Made by a program: the position numbers and the translations under genes. The notes beneath the pieces are model-generated. The model searched no databases, was not told where the DNA came from, and saw only the letters and a program-made list of their open reading frames with translations. Positions 51,909-59,751 of a stretch of 64,000 bases of DNA are shown here, piece after piece. The stretch comes from Bacillus sp. FSL H8-0547 (lineage in GTDB: Bacteria; Bacillota; Bacilli; Bacillales; Bacillaceae): assembly GCA_038002745.1 (NCBI GenBank), contig JBBODD010000001.1, positions 124,001-188,000 of the forward strand, written 5' to 3'. How positions within the stretch are numbered: the first letter of the stretch is position 1; each line of letters starts with the position of its first letter.

Positions 51909-52751
51909 TTAAGTTTTGTTTGTTAAACGGTATAAATGGAGGGTAAGATACACAGCCTCAGCTTCATATACCGGTTTTTTCAAGAATTGCTGCATTACTT
52001 TGATCATTTTCCAAGATGTATTGTAGCACAGCGGATATTCTTTTTTCAACAGTAAAGCAAATTTTTCTGGCTCTTCCACACTCTCACCTGATAAAACCCT
52101 TTCAATCGTATACCGCAAATGCCTGACAAGCCTCATATAATTTACGCTGTCCTGATTCACTTTCAGCTTCATGGAATCCTCGATGACGCCGATCAGCTGG
52201 CCGATCAGCTGTGAAAATTGATTCACATCTGAGATTGGTTTATTCGTGATGGCACTGTGAATGTGCAGGGCAATAAACCCAATTTCCCCTACCGGCAAGT
52301 CCACTTTAAGCCGGTCATTGATCATATGAACAACTTCCTCTGCTATCATGTACTCATTTGGATAAAGGGTTTTGGTTTCGGTCAAAAACGGATTTTTAAT
52401 ATCCATCCCTTTTTGCAGGCGCTTAATGGCAAAAGTTATATGGTCAATAAGCGCGATATGAATATGTTCATTGAGGGGGAGCTTTACCTGTTCTGCGATA
52501 TAGTGAATCACATCGCTCACTACCTCAATCATATCTTCATTTACAAAAGGCAGTAGCATTTTAAATTGCTCTTGTTCCTTCTGATTTTTAAGCACAAACA
52601 TTTTTTCATAGGATGTTTCTTCAAGCCTGTCCCCGCGTTTACGGCCAAATCCAATCCCTTTGCCGATCAGCACGACTTCCTCAAACGAATCGTGCTCGGC
52701 AATCAGCACATTATTATTCAGTACCTTTTTTATTGTAAAGGACTCCTCCAC
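51909..52751 (-). CDS. glcT: Transcriptional antiterminator GlcT
   Basis: BglG-family antiterminator of 280 residues: an RNA-binding CAT domain (1-60; KKVLNNNVLIAEHD ... GKGIGFGRKRGD) and two PTS regulatory domains, PRD1 (about 65-170) and PRD2 (about 175-280), each with conserved histidines (HIHIALIDHI and HIHSAI). HPr phosphorylates PRD2 and EIIGlc PRD1. It sits directly upstream of its target ptsG, as in B. subtilis. GGAGTCC region precedes the start. Confidence 0.95.
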   Translation of the reverse strand: MEESFTIKKVLNNNVLIAEHDSFEEVVLIGKGIGFGRKRGDRLEETSYEKMFVLKNQKEQEQFKMLLPFVNEDMIEVVSDVIHYIAEQVKLPLNEHIHIALIDHITFAIKRLQKGMDIKNPFLTETKTLYPNEYMIAEEVVHMINDRLKVDLPVGEIGFIALHIHSAITNKPISDVNQFSQLIGQLIGVIEDSMKLKVNQDSVNYMRLVRHLRYTIERVLSGESVEEPEKFALLLKKEYPLCYNTSWKMIKVMQQFLKKPVYEAEAVYLTLHLYRLTNKT

Positions 52752-52834
52752 GAAATCCTCAGCTCCTTTTATCTCTCAATGCTTCATATCGTACTAATAA
52801 TGTCATATGCAGTCAACTGCGAAGAGCCTTGCCG

Positions 52835-53218
52835 TTATTTATCTTCCGGTGTATACTCTGTTTTTTCAAAATCCTCTTTGTTTCCTACGAAAAAAAAGGC
52901 TTCTCCTTTATTCTCATCTCCGGCTGACGCGCCGTGGATCATCTTCCCTTCTGAAAGCTCTTTGCGTTTTCCCTCTTTATCCACGTAATAATACTTATTG
53001 GAGGCCCATCCATCATGAATATCTTTTTCCTTCACTTCTGCATGCCCCTCTTCGGACACTTTATATTCTCTCTCGCCTTCCCCTTCGGAAGGCTCATTGT
53101 GAACGGTCACCCAGCCAGTAAAACCTTCAGGAATCAAAAATGTCCGCTGGCCCTGATCTGCCTGTTTACATCCTGTTAAAAGGGATAACGCCAAAACGAA
53201 AATAAATAGTTTTCTCAT
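52835..53218 (-). CDS. Lipoprotein with DUF6843-like domain
   Basis: Protein of 127 residues: lipoprotein signal peptide with lipobox LLTGC at residues 13-17. The mature region begins FLIPEGFTGWVTVHNE, a pattern recalled from DUF6843. GGAGTGATTTTA precedes the ATG at 53218; the frame upstream has no site. Probably membrane-anchored on the outside; the role is unknown. Divergent from the next gene. Confidence 0.72.
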   Translation of the reverse strand: MRKLFIFVLALSLLTGCKQADQGQRTFLIPEGFTGWVTVHNEPSEGEGEREYKVSEEGHAEVKEKDIHDGWASNKYYYVDKEGKRKELSEGKMIHGASAGDENKGEAFFFVGNKEDFEKTEYTPEDK

Positions 53219-53355
53219 TAAAATCACTCCTTCAATATCATGACTATTCGTTAGGATTGGCCATTCATGTAAATCTATCCTCCTGTCCGCCTTCATGAAA
53301 TTACTGCCAGAAAATAATCTGCGATATTGGGGAAAGTACAAAGGAGGTGTTCATC

Positions 53356-53781
53356 ATGAAAAAACAAATCATATGCTTTTTATCAATCTTCTTCCTTATA
53401 GCCCTGCCTGCAGTCAAGGGATATGCAGAAGTAAAGGAAGTGAAAGTAATTGATGTAGAGACGGGCGATGTTGTAAAGACTGCTCCTTCTACTGACTACT
53501 ATTCAAATGAGTTGAAGAAGGCTATTCAATCAATGAAAGGCATTACTGTAAAAATAAATCCGCTTCCTAAAAAAGGATATCTGGTGCTCATTCAGCCTGT
53601 TATGCCATTTAAAGTGGAAAATAAGTGGTTCAATGGCATCGTATCAGAAGGTATGATCGTATACAGCAAAGAAGACGATCCCCGCCTGATCTTGTTTACA
53701 GATGAAAACAAGCCGCTGTTCTTTGAAATAAACTACAGTCCTGAGAACATGATTAAAACCCTTGGAGTAGACCAGCCCTGA
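53356..53781 (+). CDS. Secreted protein of unknown function (141 aa)
   Basis: Protein with a signal peptide (KKQIICFLSIFFLIALPAVKGYA) and a ~115-residue mature part containing two beta-rich segments (ITVKINPLPKKGYLVLIQP; DDPRLILFTDENKPLFFEI). No cysteine or catalytic motif. AAGGAGG eight bases before the ATG at 53356; the GTG at 53347 is too near. Divergent from the lipoprotein gene over 137 bases. Confidence 0.7.
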   Translation: MKKQIICFLSIFFLIALPAVKGYAEVKEVKVIDVETGDVVKTAPSTDYYSNELKKAIQSMKGITVKINPLPKKGYLVLIQPVMPFKVENKWFNGIVSEGMIVYSKEDDPRLILFTDENKPLFFEINYSPENMIKTLGVDQP

Positions 53782-53886
53782 AAAAGAAGACAGCTTACAA
53801 AAGACCATTTAATTGCAGCCGCAGCAATGTCTCTTTAAAATAAACCAAGTGTTATGCTTTTAATATTGAAAGGGAGGAACTCCGGC

Positions 53887-54684
53887 ATGATTAAGTTATT
53901 TGTAAGTGATCTCGACGGGACACTGCTGGATCACCAGAAAGAAGTTTCGGAAAAAGACATTGAAGCCTTAAAGCAGCTGAAAAAATCAGGTGTGGATATA
54001 TGCCTTGCTTCTGGACGAATGGATGTGGAGATTGGGGAGATCTTAACGAAAATCGGTGAAAAATACCACCGGATCAGTCAGAACGGAGCCTTTATCAACA
54101 CTGACAGCGATGAATCGCTGCATGCTCTTACTTTTGAAAGTGTGATTGCACACGAAGTGTTTGAAGTTGTTCGATCTGAAGATTTTATTACAATTGTCGC
54201 AGACTACAGCACCAATTATACAGAGCGGCGGAATGAAGCCGTGACAAGCATTGAATCCCGGATGTTTGCTCCCATAACAGAAAATGAACAATTGGCTGAA
54301 GGGATAGGCAGGGATATTAAAGCTTCAAAGATCTCCATACTTGGTGAGTATGAGTCCCTGCTGCCCCTGCAGAAAAAACTCCGCGAGAGCTATCCTGATA
54401 CAATTGAAACGTACATATCCGACAGGCAGTGCCTGGACATTATGCCGAAACATATCAGCAAAGGAAATGCGCTTCACATGCTGATCGAGCACCTTGACAT
54501 TTCGCCTTCGGAAATTGCCTGCATCGGCGATTCTTTTAACGATATTCCCATGTTCCGCTTAACCCCGTTCAGCTTTGCTATGGAAAATGCGCTGCCTGAG
54601 GTAAAGAAAGAAGCCGCCTATACTGCAGCTTCTGTCGGGGATGCGATTTTAAAAGTGCTGGAGATCAATGATAATAAGGGATAA
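53887..54684 (+). CDS. Cof-type HAD phosphatase
   Basis: Haloacid dehalogenase-family hydrolase of 265 residues. Motif I is FVSDLDGTLLD, motif II SGR, motif III the lysine in ISKGNAL, and motif IV GDSFNDIPM, with a type IIB cap between. Cof enzymes hydrolyse sugar phosphates, pyridoxal phosphate or FMN. The start has GGGAGGAACTCCGGC; an ATG eleven codons earlier is not used. Convergent with the GGDEF-EAL gene. Confidence 0.88.
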   Translation: MIKLFVSDLDGTLLDHQKEVSEKDIEALKQLKKSGVDICLASGRMDVEIGEILTKIGEKYHRISQNGAFINTDSDESLHALTFESVIAHEVFEVVRSEDFITIVADYSTNYTERRNEAVTSIESRMFAPITENEQLAEGIGRDIKASKISILGEYESLLPLQKKLRESYPDTIETYISDRQCLDIMPKHISKGNALHMLIEHLDISPSEIACIGDSFNDIPMFRLTPFSFAMENALPEVKKEAAYTAASVGDAILKVLEINDNKG

Positions 54685-54687
54685 CGG

Positions 54688-54720
54688 CAAAAAAGGCGAG
54701 ATACTCGCCTTTTTTTAGCT
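54688..54720. terminator. Bidirectional terminator (HAD / GGDEF-EAL genes)
   Basis: AAAAAAGGCGAG-ATA-CTCGCCTTTTTTT. Confidence 0.92.
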
Positions 54721-57111
54721 TGCTTTCCCGCTGGCAAGGTACTCGGCAAAAAATTCATCAGCCGGGATAGGCCTGCCGCCAAGGTATCCCTGAAATTCAA
54801 GACAGCCGAGGTTTGAGAGCAGTTCTTTTTGCATCAAAGTCTCCACACCTTCAGCAATAACCTTTAAGTTAAGATGGTGTGCCATTGAGATGATCATTGA
54901 GACGATAGCTTCGTTTCCATTTTGATGCTCCATTTCCTTAATAAAAGACTGATCGATTTTCAGCCTGTCGATATTCAGTTTTTGAAGATAGCTTAAGGAA
55001 CTGTAGCCTGTCCCAAAGTCATCCATGCTGATTTCGATTCCTCTGTCTCTAAGCAGGGAAAGTTTCATGTTTGCCTCAAGCTCATTGTCCATCATGGCTG
55101 TTTCAGTTATCTCAAGCTCAAGACTTGAGGCCCTTATATTGTAATTAGAGAGAACATCGTCGATTGTCTGCACTAAATCATCCTGATAAAGATGCAGGTG
55201 TGAAATATTAATTGAAATTCTTCCAAAGGATGCGTTTTTTCTTTCCCACAGCTGTACGTGTTTTCCAACTTCTCCAATGACAAACCTTTCAAGATCAAAG
55301 ATCAGGCCAGTTTCTTCAGCAATTGGAATAAACGTTGAAGGAGGAATAAATCCAAGTTCCTTATGATTCCACCTGACCAGCGCTTCAGCCCCGATGATTG
55401 TTGACAGATTCTCTTTAAATTTGGGCTGGAAGTAAACCGTAAGCTCCCCGTACTGAATAGCTTTTCTAAGTTCATTTTCGATTTTGATTTTTTCGATCAT
55501 TTTATTGTTCATTTCCGGTGTATAGATGCTCCAGCTGTTTGAGCCGTTTATCTTTACATCATACATGGCAATATCCGCATACTTCAGCAGCAATTCCTCA
55601 TCCGTGCTGTGAGTCGGATAGTGGGAAGCGCCGATGCTCGCTGTTACAAGACAGTCATTTCCTCTGATCTTCATCGGCAGCCTGAAGTGATGAACCATGT
55701 CATGTGCAAGTTCATTTGCTTCCTCAAGTGAGACATCCAGCAGAATGACACTGAACTCATCTCCTCCAAGCCTTGCTGCAAACGACCTTTCAGGAAGCAC
55801 AGCAGAAAGACGCTCTGCAATTTTAATGAAAACCTGATCTCCAAAAGCGTATCCATAAAGATCATTGAGCCTTTTAAACCTGTCAAAATCAAGACTCAAT
55901 ACAGCAAATGTTTTTTCTTTTGAGATGACTTCAGACAATCTTTGCACAAAGAATCTTCTGTTGGGCAATCCGGTCAGCTCATCGTGATATGCGAGGTAGT
56001 TAATCCGGGTTTGAGCTTTTTTGCTTTCCGTAATATCCTTTATGACTCCGTATACACCTACAACTTCATTGTTTACTACCTGCCTTACGGCTGTGATGAG
56101 AATATCGAGGTCATCACCGTTCTTTTGCTTCATCTTTAAAGAGAGATCATTATCGATGAGAGTGCCCGTTACAATTTCAGAAAAATAGTGCATCACTTTT
56201 TGATGATCCTCTTTGTGAATCAGCTCTAAAAAACGCAGGCCAATCAGCTCTGATTCATTCAGCTGAGTCATCACTCCTGCGATTTTGTTGACAGATGTAA
56301 TGGTTCCCTCTAAATCTGTCGAAATAACAGCATCAGGGCTTTGATGAAACAGGGACCTGAATCTCTCTTCTTTTTCATGAATTCTCTTAGTCTGTTCATA
56401 CATCATTGTATGGCTGTATAAATCCGGGATCAAAGTAAGGATAAAATTTAAAAAGAAAACGAATAGGAACGGAAGCAAATACACATATTTTCCGCCTTCT
56501 GCAAATTCAAAATTCAGGACAGATGTCATGATGACATACGGAATTCCCGAAAGTGCAATTCCTCCGATGATGCTGCCTGCTGTACGATACCTGATGGACC
56601 TGCTCTGGTTCATTGCCCTGTCCTGAAGAGCGATCAGCAAAAGTCTTACAGCCGAAAAACTGAAGGCAACTGACAGGAGCAAAGCAAAAAGAATCAGCAG
56701 CGGCTTAATTTCCAAATGATCGCTGAAAATGACCATGTAGCCGATAAAATCAACCATAACAATGCCGGCAGACATACCAAATCCCGTTTTAAAATACGCT
56801 GAGGTATTGAAATTTTCTGTGTCTCCCGATCTGATTGAAAAGACAGCGATCATGCTGCATAAACAAAAGCTGAGCACCAAATAAAAAGAGAACCATTTTT
56901 CTGAAACAGGAAGGCCGGCAGAGAAAACAGCCGTTACGTGCGTCAGCCAGAACATGAACCCTAGTAGCAGGCTCATTACCCATGGATTCGTTCTAAAGGA
57001 AGGTTTTACACTGTATTTGCGGATGGCGGCAAATATAGGAGCAAGATGATAACTAGCTATGGATAAGAGCATGACAAGTAAAACCAGCAGCAAATCTGCA
57101 TTCACAAACAT
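54715..57111 (-). CDS. dgcW: Membrane PAS-GGDEF-EAL protein (DgcW/YkoW-like)
   Basis: Protein of 798 residues, close to B. subtilis DgcW (YkoW, 800): an N-terminal seven-helix membrane sensor (about 1-235) with degenerate MHYT-like repeats (SYHLAP, WLTHVTAVF, GMSAGIVMVDFIGYM), PAS (about 250-370), GGDEF (about 375-535; intact LGGDEFSVILL) and EAL (about 540-795; AEALVRW, DDFGTGYSS). Capable of c-di-GMP synthesis and breakdown. The start is the ATG at 57111 with AGGGGGAG upstream; an ATG 21 bases earlier has none. Confidence 0.82.
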   Translation of the reverse strand: MFVNADLLLVLLVMLLSIASYHLAPIFAAIRKYSVKPSFRTNPWVMSLLLGFMFWLTHVTAVFSAGLPVSEKWFSFYLVLSFCLCSMIAVFSIRSGDTENFNTSAYFKTGFGMSAGIVMVDFIGYMVIFSDHLEIKPLLILFALLLSVAFSFSAVRLLLIALQDRAMNQSRSIRYRTAGSIIGGIALSGIPYVIMTSVLNFEFAEGGKYVYLLPFLFVFFLNFILTLIPDLYSHTMMYEQTKRIHEKEERFRSLFHQSPDAVISTDLEGTITSVNKIAGVMTQLNESELIGLRFLELIHKEDHQKVMHYFSEIVTGTLIDNDLSLKMKQKNGDDLDILITAVRQVVNNEVVGVYGVIKDITESKKAQTRINYLAYHDELTGLPNRRFFVQRLSEVISKEKTFAVLSLDFDRFKRLNDLYGYAFGDQVFIKIAERLSAVLPERSFAARLGGDEFSVILLDVSLEEANELAHDMVHHFRLPMKIRGNDCLVTASIGASHYPTHSTDEELLLKYADIAMYDVKINGSNSWSIYTPEMNNKMIEKIKIENELRKAIQYGELTVYFQPKFKENLSTIIGAEALVRWNHKELGFIPPSTFIPIAEETGLIFDLERFVIGEVGKHVQLWERKNASFGRISINISHLHLYQDDLVQTIDDVLSNYNIRASSLELEITETAMMDNELEANMKLSLLRDRGIEISMDDFGTGYSSLSYLQKLNIDRLKIDQSFIKEMEHQNGNEAIVSMIISMAHHLNLKVIAEGVETLMQKELLSNLGCLEFQGYLGGRPIPADEFFAEYLASGKAS

Positions 57112-57138
57112 CGATCTGAACTCCCCCTTCATCCCTTA

Positions 57139-57310
57139 TATCGAACGAAAGCGGAGATAGTTAAGATGTTCTGTTCGTTTTTTATAAATTTTGCCCTCTG
57201 TATCCCAAACTATTTTTCAAGTTAAAAGAATGGAATTCTAGATTGTTTCCAAAAAAATGATAAAAAGAGGTTTAAAATGCGGTATTTTGATGCAAACTAT
57301 CGAACGAAAG
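57139..57310 (+). repeat. 13-base direct repeat flanking an intergenic region
   Basis: TATCGAACGAAAG occurs at 57139-57151 and again at 57298-57310, in front of the divergent dgcW-like gene and of the Gln-rich gene. Could be a shared regulator site. Confidence 0.45.
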
Positions 57311-57340
57311 TGATTTTCACCTTGAAAGGAGGGGAAAAAA

Positions 57341-57481
57341 ATGAAGCAAGAGCAAAACAACAAGCAGCAGCAAAATATGCAGCAGCAGCAGCAAAACCAG
57401 CAAAATCAGCAAAATCAGCAAGCTGATACAGAATTTGCACAAGAAATGAATCAGCAAAAAGCTAACAAAAAACAAAAATAA
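57341..57481 (+). CDS. Gln-rich gamma-SASP-like protein (46 aa)
   Basis: Starts MKQEQNNKQQQNMQQQQQNQ and ends with ADTEFAQEMNQQKANKKQK. The glutamine-asparagine richness and the EFAxExNxQ segment resemble a shortened gamma-type small acid-soluble spore protein (SspE), which is an amino acid store degraded in germination by Gpr. AAAGGAGGGGAAAAAA precedes the ATG and a strong terminator follows. Much shorter than typical gamma-SASPs, with only one repeat. Low-complexity expansion by CAG/CAA codon slippage is plausible. Confidence 0.65.
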   Translation: MKQEQNNKQQQNMQQQQQNQQNQQNQQADTEFAQEMNQQKANKKQK

Positions 57482-57501
57482 GTTTACATAGTGTAAGCTG
57501 A

Positions 57502-57533
57502 TAAGGACGGTTTATTTAACCGTCCTTTTTCCT
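57502..57533 (+). terminator. Terminator after the Gln-rich gene
   Basis: AAGGACGGTT-TATTT-AACCGTCCTT followed by T residues. Confidence 0.9.
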
Positions 57534-57597
57534 ATGTTCCGTCAAGCGCTGAATTTTTTAAAAATCAGCATGCGGGCAGGGATTTTTACTTTTTTTA

Positions 57598-57606
57598 TGA
57601 TATAAT
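57598..57606 (+). promoter_or_regulatory. Promoter of the antitoxin RNA (extended -10)
   Basis: TGATATAAT, a perfect extended -10, with transcription expected from about 57613. The -35 is weak (T-rich), as is common with extended -10 promoters. Confidence 0.65.
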
Positions 57607-57612
57607 GTTTAC

Positions 57613-57730
57613 GTGAAGCTGCAGATGGTGCCACATCTACAGCCAAAGCAGTCAAACTGCACTCATATGGATCAGAATCATCTTTTTGATTGCACGGGCC
57701 TCAAGGAACATACCGAGGTCTATTTTTTTT
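57613..57730 (+). ncRNA. Candidate antisense antitoxin RNA (RatA-like)
   Basis: A ~118-nt RNA with no ORF is delimited by an extended -10 promoter and a Rho-independent terminator (GGCCTC/GAGGTC stem, 57697-57720, then TATTTTTTTT). It folds into two more hairpins: 57620-57645 (GCTGCAGATG / CATCTACAGC, one mismatch) and 57648-57660 (GCAGT-CAA-ACTGC). It is convergent with the toxin gene and covers its last codons and 3' untranslated region, the RatA/TxpA arrangement. Size and ends are inferred. Confidence 0.65.
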
Positions 57731-57806
57731 GTCCGAAGCCAAGCACGGCTACAATCAGCGTAGCAAATGAAACCATCACAACTAAGCTCTCAAATATAGT
57801 CACCAT
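57720..57806 (-). CDS. Putative type I toxin, holin-like (28 aa)
   Basis: Sequence begins MVTIFESLVVMVSFATLI and ends VLGFGQKK: a single membrane helix and a basic tail, the pattern of the Hol_Tox / TxpA-BsrG family (xxFESLxxMxxFxxLI). A strong AGGGGGG site is partly masked by an upstream CCCC (57825-57828 on plus), a typical feature of type I toxin mRNAs. Its promoter TGTTATAAT is at 57865-57873. Expected to insert in the membrane and arrest growth when the antisense RNA is lacking. Too short for standard gene calling. Confidence 0.75.
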   Translation of the reverse strand: MVTIFESLVVMVSFATLIVAVLGFGQKK

Positions 57807-57864
57807 TCATCCCCCCTTTCCCCAGGGGTTCAAACTGATCCATAAAAGATTGACCTGCAAGTCC

Positions 57865-57873
57865 ATTATAACA
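57865..57873 (-). promoter_or_regulatory. Promoter of the toxin mRNA (extended -10)
   Basis: On the minus strand TGTTATAAT, giving a 5' leader of about 50 bases before the toxin ATG. The -35 is weak. Confidence 0.6.
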
Positions 57874-57939
57874 TTTATCGAACAAAACAGGAACATACGT
57901 TTGTATTTTGATGCTATTTTACTAATAAGCTGCCGAAAG

Positions 57940-57974
57940 AGCAAAAAAAAAGAGAGCTTTTGTGTGCCCTCAGG
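57940..57974 (-). terminator. Terminator upstream of the toxin gene
   Basis: On the minus strand GAGGGC and GCTCTC (one G-T pair) close an eight-base loop, followed by nine T residues. Ends the 83-residue gene and insulates the toxin promoter from it. Confidence 0.7.
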
Positions 57975-58226
57975 TTAAGTCTTAACTTTGGTGCGGTCCA
58001 TTGTGTTTAAGGCGATTTGCATCTTAGCAAGTGTCCCTTTAAGCGTTTCTTCATGGTTGCACTGATCGTTCACGTACATCTCCGACAGATCATAAACGGA
58101 TCTTGACAGCAGTTCGGCCACGTTCTTAAGTGAATAAGCATCAGGTGCGTAGCCGTCATGTAGCACTTTTCGCAGAATCTCATCACTCAGTTCTTTGATT
58201 TTAGCTGCTTTTTCTTTCTCCCTCAT
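57975..58226 (-). CDS. Small helical protein of unknown function (83 aa)
   Basis: Protein with an N-terminal charged helix (REKEKAAKIKELSDEI) and a second region LSRSVYDLSEMYVNDQCNHEETLKGTLAKM. No membrane segment. AAGGAGGATGAATC precedes the ATG. Family not recognised. It ends at the terminator before the toxin gene. Confidence 0.6.
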   Translation of the reverse strand: MREKEKAAKIKELSDEILRKVLHDGYAPDAYSLKNVAELLSRSVYDLSEMYVNDQCNHEETLKGTLAKMQIALNTMDRTKVKT

Positions 58227-58557
58227 GATTCATCCTCCTTACGTTTCATACGTTATTACATTCGCTTTAGGAGCAGAATTCCCTTTGTATGATTCTGTCG
58301 AGAAATAATTCTGCGGCAGATGCCAGGCTGCATCAGTCATAAAAAGGCTGGGACAAAACATAGGACAGTTGGATTGCGGAAACATTGTTCATCCACGCAT
58401 TGAATAGATTCAGAGCTGAAATCCGTACAAAAAGATATGTATTTTATGTTTTTTTATTTGCACAACAGATGGAGATTATAACGTAAGAAAACGAATAAAT
58501 CTTACGCTAAGGCACCAGGTATCAGATTATGATCCTGCGTAAATAAACACGAATAAA
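58227..58557. other. Intergenic region with several inverted repeats, no gene
   Basis: An inverted repeat GCAGAATT/AATTCTGC at 58273-58314, an AAAAAGGCTGGGACA stretch near 58338 that looks like one arm of a common Firmicute terminator repeat without its partner, and CGTAAGA/TCTTACG at 58482-58506. No ORF with a ribosome site is seen. Confidence 0.5.
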
Positions 58558-58605
58558 AAAGGATGAATTTGACTATTACAACTCAAATTCACCCTTTTTT
58601 ATGTA
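58557..58605. terminator. Terminator after the CDF gene
   Basis: AAAAAAGGATGAATTTGA pairs with TCAAATTCACCCTTTTTT across a ten-base loop; T-runs on both strands. Confidence 0.85.
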
Positions 58606-58619
58606 TGTCTCAGCTGCAT

Positions 58620-59483
58620 TTACGATGGTTCTATATGAACATGGACATGAGATATCCGGTGTTCCTTTTCCAACCTGCTTTCAACAAGATCTGTTATTTC
58701 ATGGCTTTCAGTCACATTCAATCCGGCATGGACCTCAATAACGACATCAACGAGAACACTGCTTCCGAGATACCTTGCCTTAATATCCTTTATTCGGTCG
58801 ACACCCGGTGTCGATTCAACGGTGGATTTAAAGCTGAGGAGCTTTTGATCATCAAAACCGTCTGTCAGAGAATGGGCGGTTTCTTTAAAGATATCCCATG
58901 CTGTTTTACAGATAATAAACCCAATTGTAATGGCTGTGAGAGTATCAAGCCACGCAATCCCGAACTGAGAGGCGGCAATTCCGGCAAATGCCCCGAGACT
59001 CACGAGCGCATCTGACCTGTTGTCATGTGCGGCGGCAATCAGCGCTTTGGAATTGATTTTTACAGCCAGAGCACGGTTATACCTGTAAACACCATACATA
59101 AGGGCCGCACTGATAATGGCCGTCCATGCGGTAATTAAGCTTGGGGATTCTGTTTTCGGCTCAATAATGGACTTAAAGCCTTCAAATAATACCTGAAGCC
59201 CCACTGACATGATAATAAAAGATGCAACAAGCGCAGCAATGGCCTCTGCTTTAAAATGTCCATACGGGTGGTCCTTATCGGGCGGCTTCTGGGAAATTTT
59301 CAAACCAATCAGAACGGCAGCAGAAGCAATAACGTCTGTGCCGTTGTTCAGGCCGTCTGCAAGCAGAGCCTGAGAGGAATAAAGATAACCGATCGAGAGT
59401 TTTGCTGCGGCCAGAATTAAATAGGATGCGATGCTCAGCCAGGCACCGCGCTCCCCCTTTTTCAGGTCATCATAAACATCCAC
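58620..59483 (-). CDS. Cation diffusion facilitator
   Basis: CDF metal exporter of 287 residues with six membrane helices and a cytoplasmic C-terminal domain. The metal-site aspartate/histidine motif is in LLADGLNNGTDVIAS (helix 2) and HDNRSDALVSLG (helix 5), which has an asparagine like manganese-type members (compare MneP/MneS). Starts at GTG 59483 with AGGAAGTG; a further 12 upstream codons have no site. Exports Mn2+, Fe2+ or Zn2+, the first favoured by the motif. Confidence 0.85.
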   Translation of the reverse strand: MDVYDDLKKGERGAWLSIASYLILAAAKLSIGYLYSSQALLADGLNNGTDVIASAAVLIGLKISQKPPDKDHPYGHFKAEAIAALVASFIIMSVGLQVLFEGFKSIIEPKTESPSLITAWTAIISAALMYGVYRYNRALAVKINSKALIAAAHDNRSDALVSLGAFAGIAASQFGIAWLDTLTAITIGFIICKTAWDIFKETAHSLTDGFDDQKLLSFKSTVESTPGVDRIKDIKARYLGSSVLVDVVIEVHAGLNVTESHEITDLVESRLEKEHRISHVHVHIEPS

Positions 59484-59521
59484 TTGTTCACTTCCTAACG
59501 CCGGTGAGTGCCGGCACATTC

Positions 59522-59662
59522 TTACTTGCTGTTCAGCTGATTTGGAAGCATCTGGATCGTACTGTTCAGAGTGTCCAGTTTACTTTCAATTCTATGCAGC
59601 AAATAGAGCGTCACCACGATTGGAAATCCGACTTCACTCACTACTTGAATCCATTCTTCCAT
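59522..59662 (-). CDS. YvrJ family protein
   Basis: Protein of 46 residues, MEEWIQVVSEVGFPIVVTLY at the start, then LLHRIESKLDTLNSTI: one membrane helix followed by an amphipathic helix, the YvrJ family. AAGGAGGAAACCCTATT precedes the ATG. Third member of the DUF1659-DUF2922-YvrJ set. Function unknown. Confidence 0.8.
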   Translation of the reverse strand: MEEWIQVVSEVGFPIVVTLYLLHRIESKLDTLNSTIQMLPNQLNSK

Positions 59663-59751
59663 AATAGGGTTTCCTCCTTTTCCATCATTTATTGCACTAA
59701 GACTGAAAACACATCTATTCAGCTGTAAACAGCCGGCATGATTTGAATACA

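Noticed and set aside
57355-57440. CAG/CAA repeats taken for a CRISPR or microsatellite
   Set aside because: They are in frame in a gene with a ribosome site and terminator; no spaced direct repeats.
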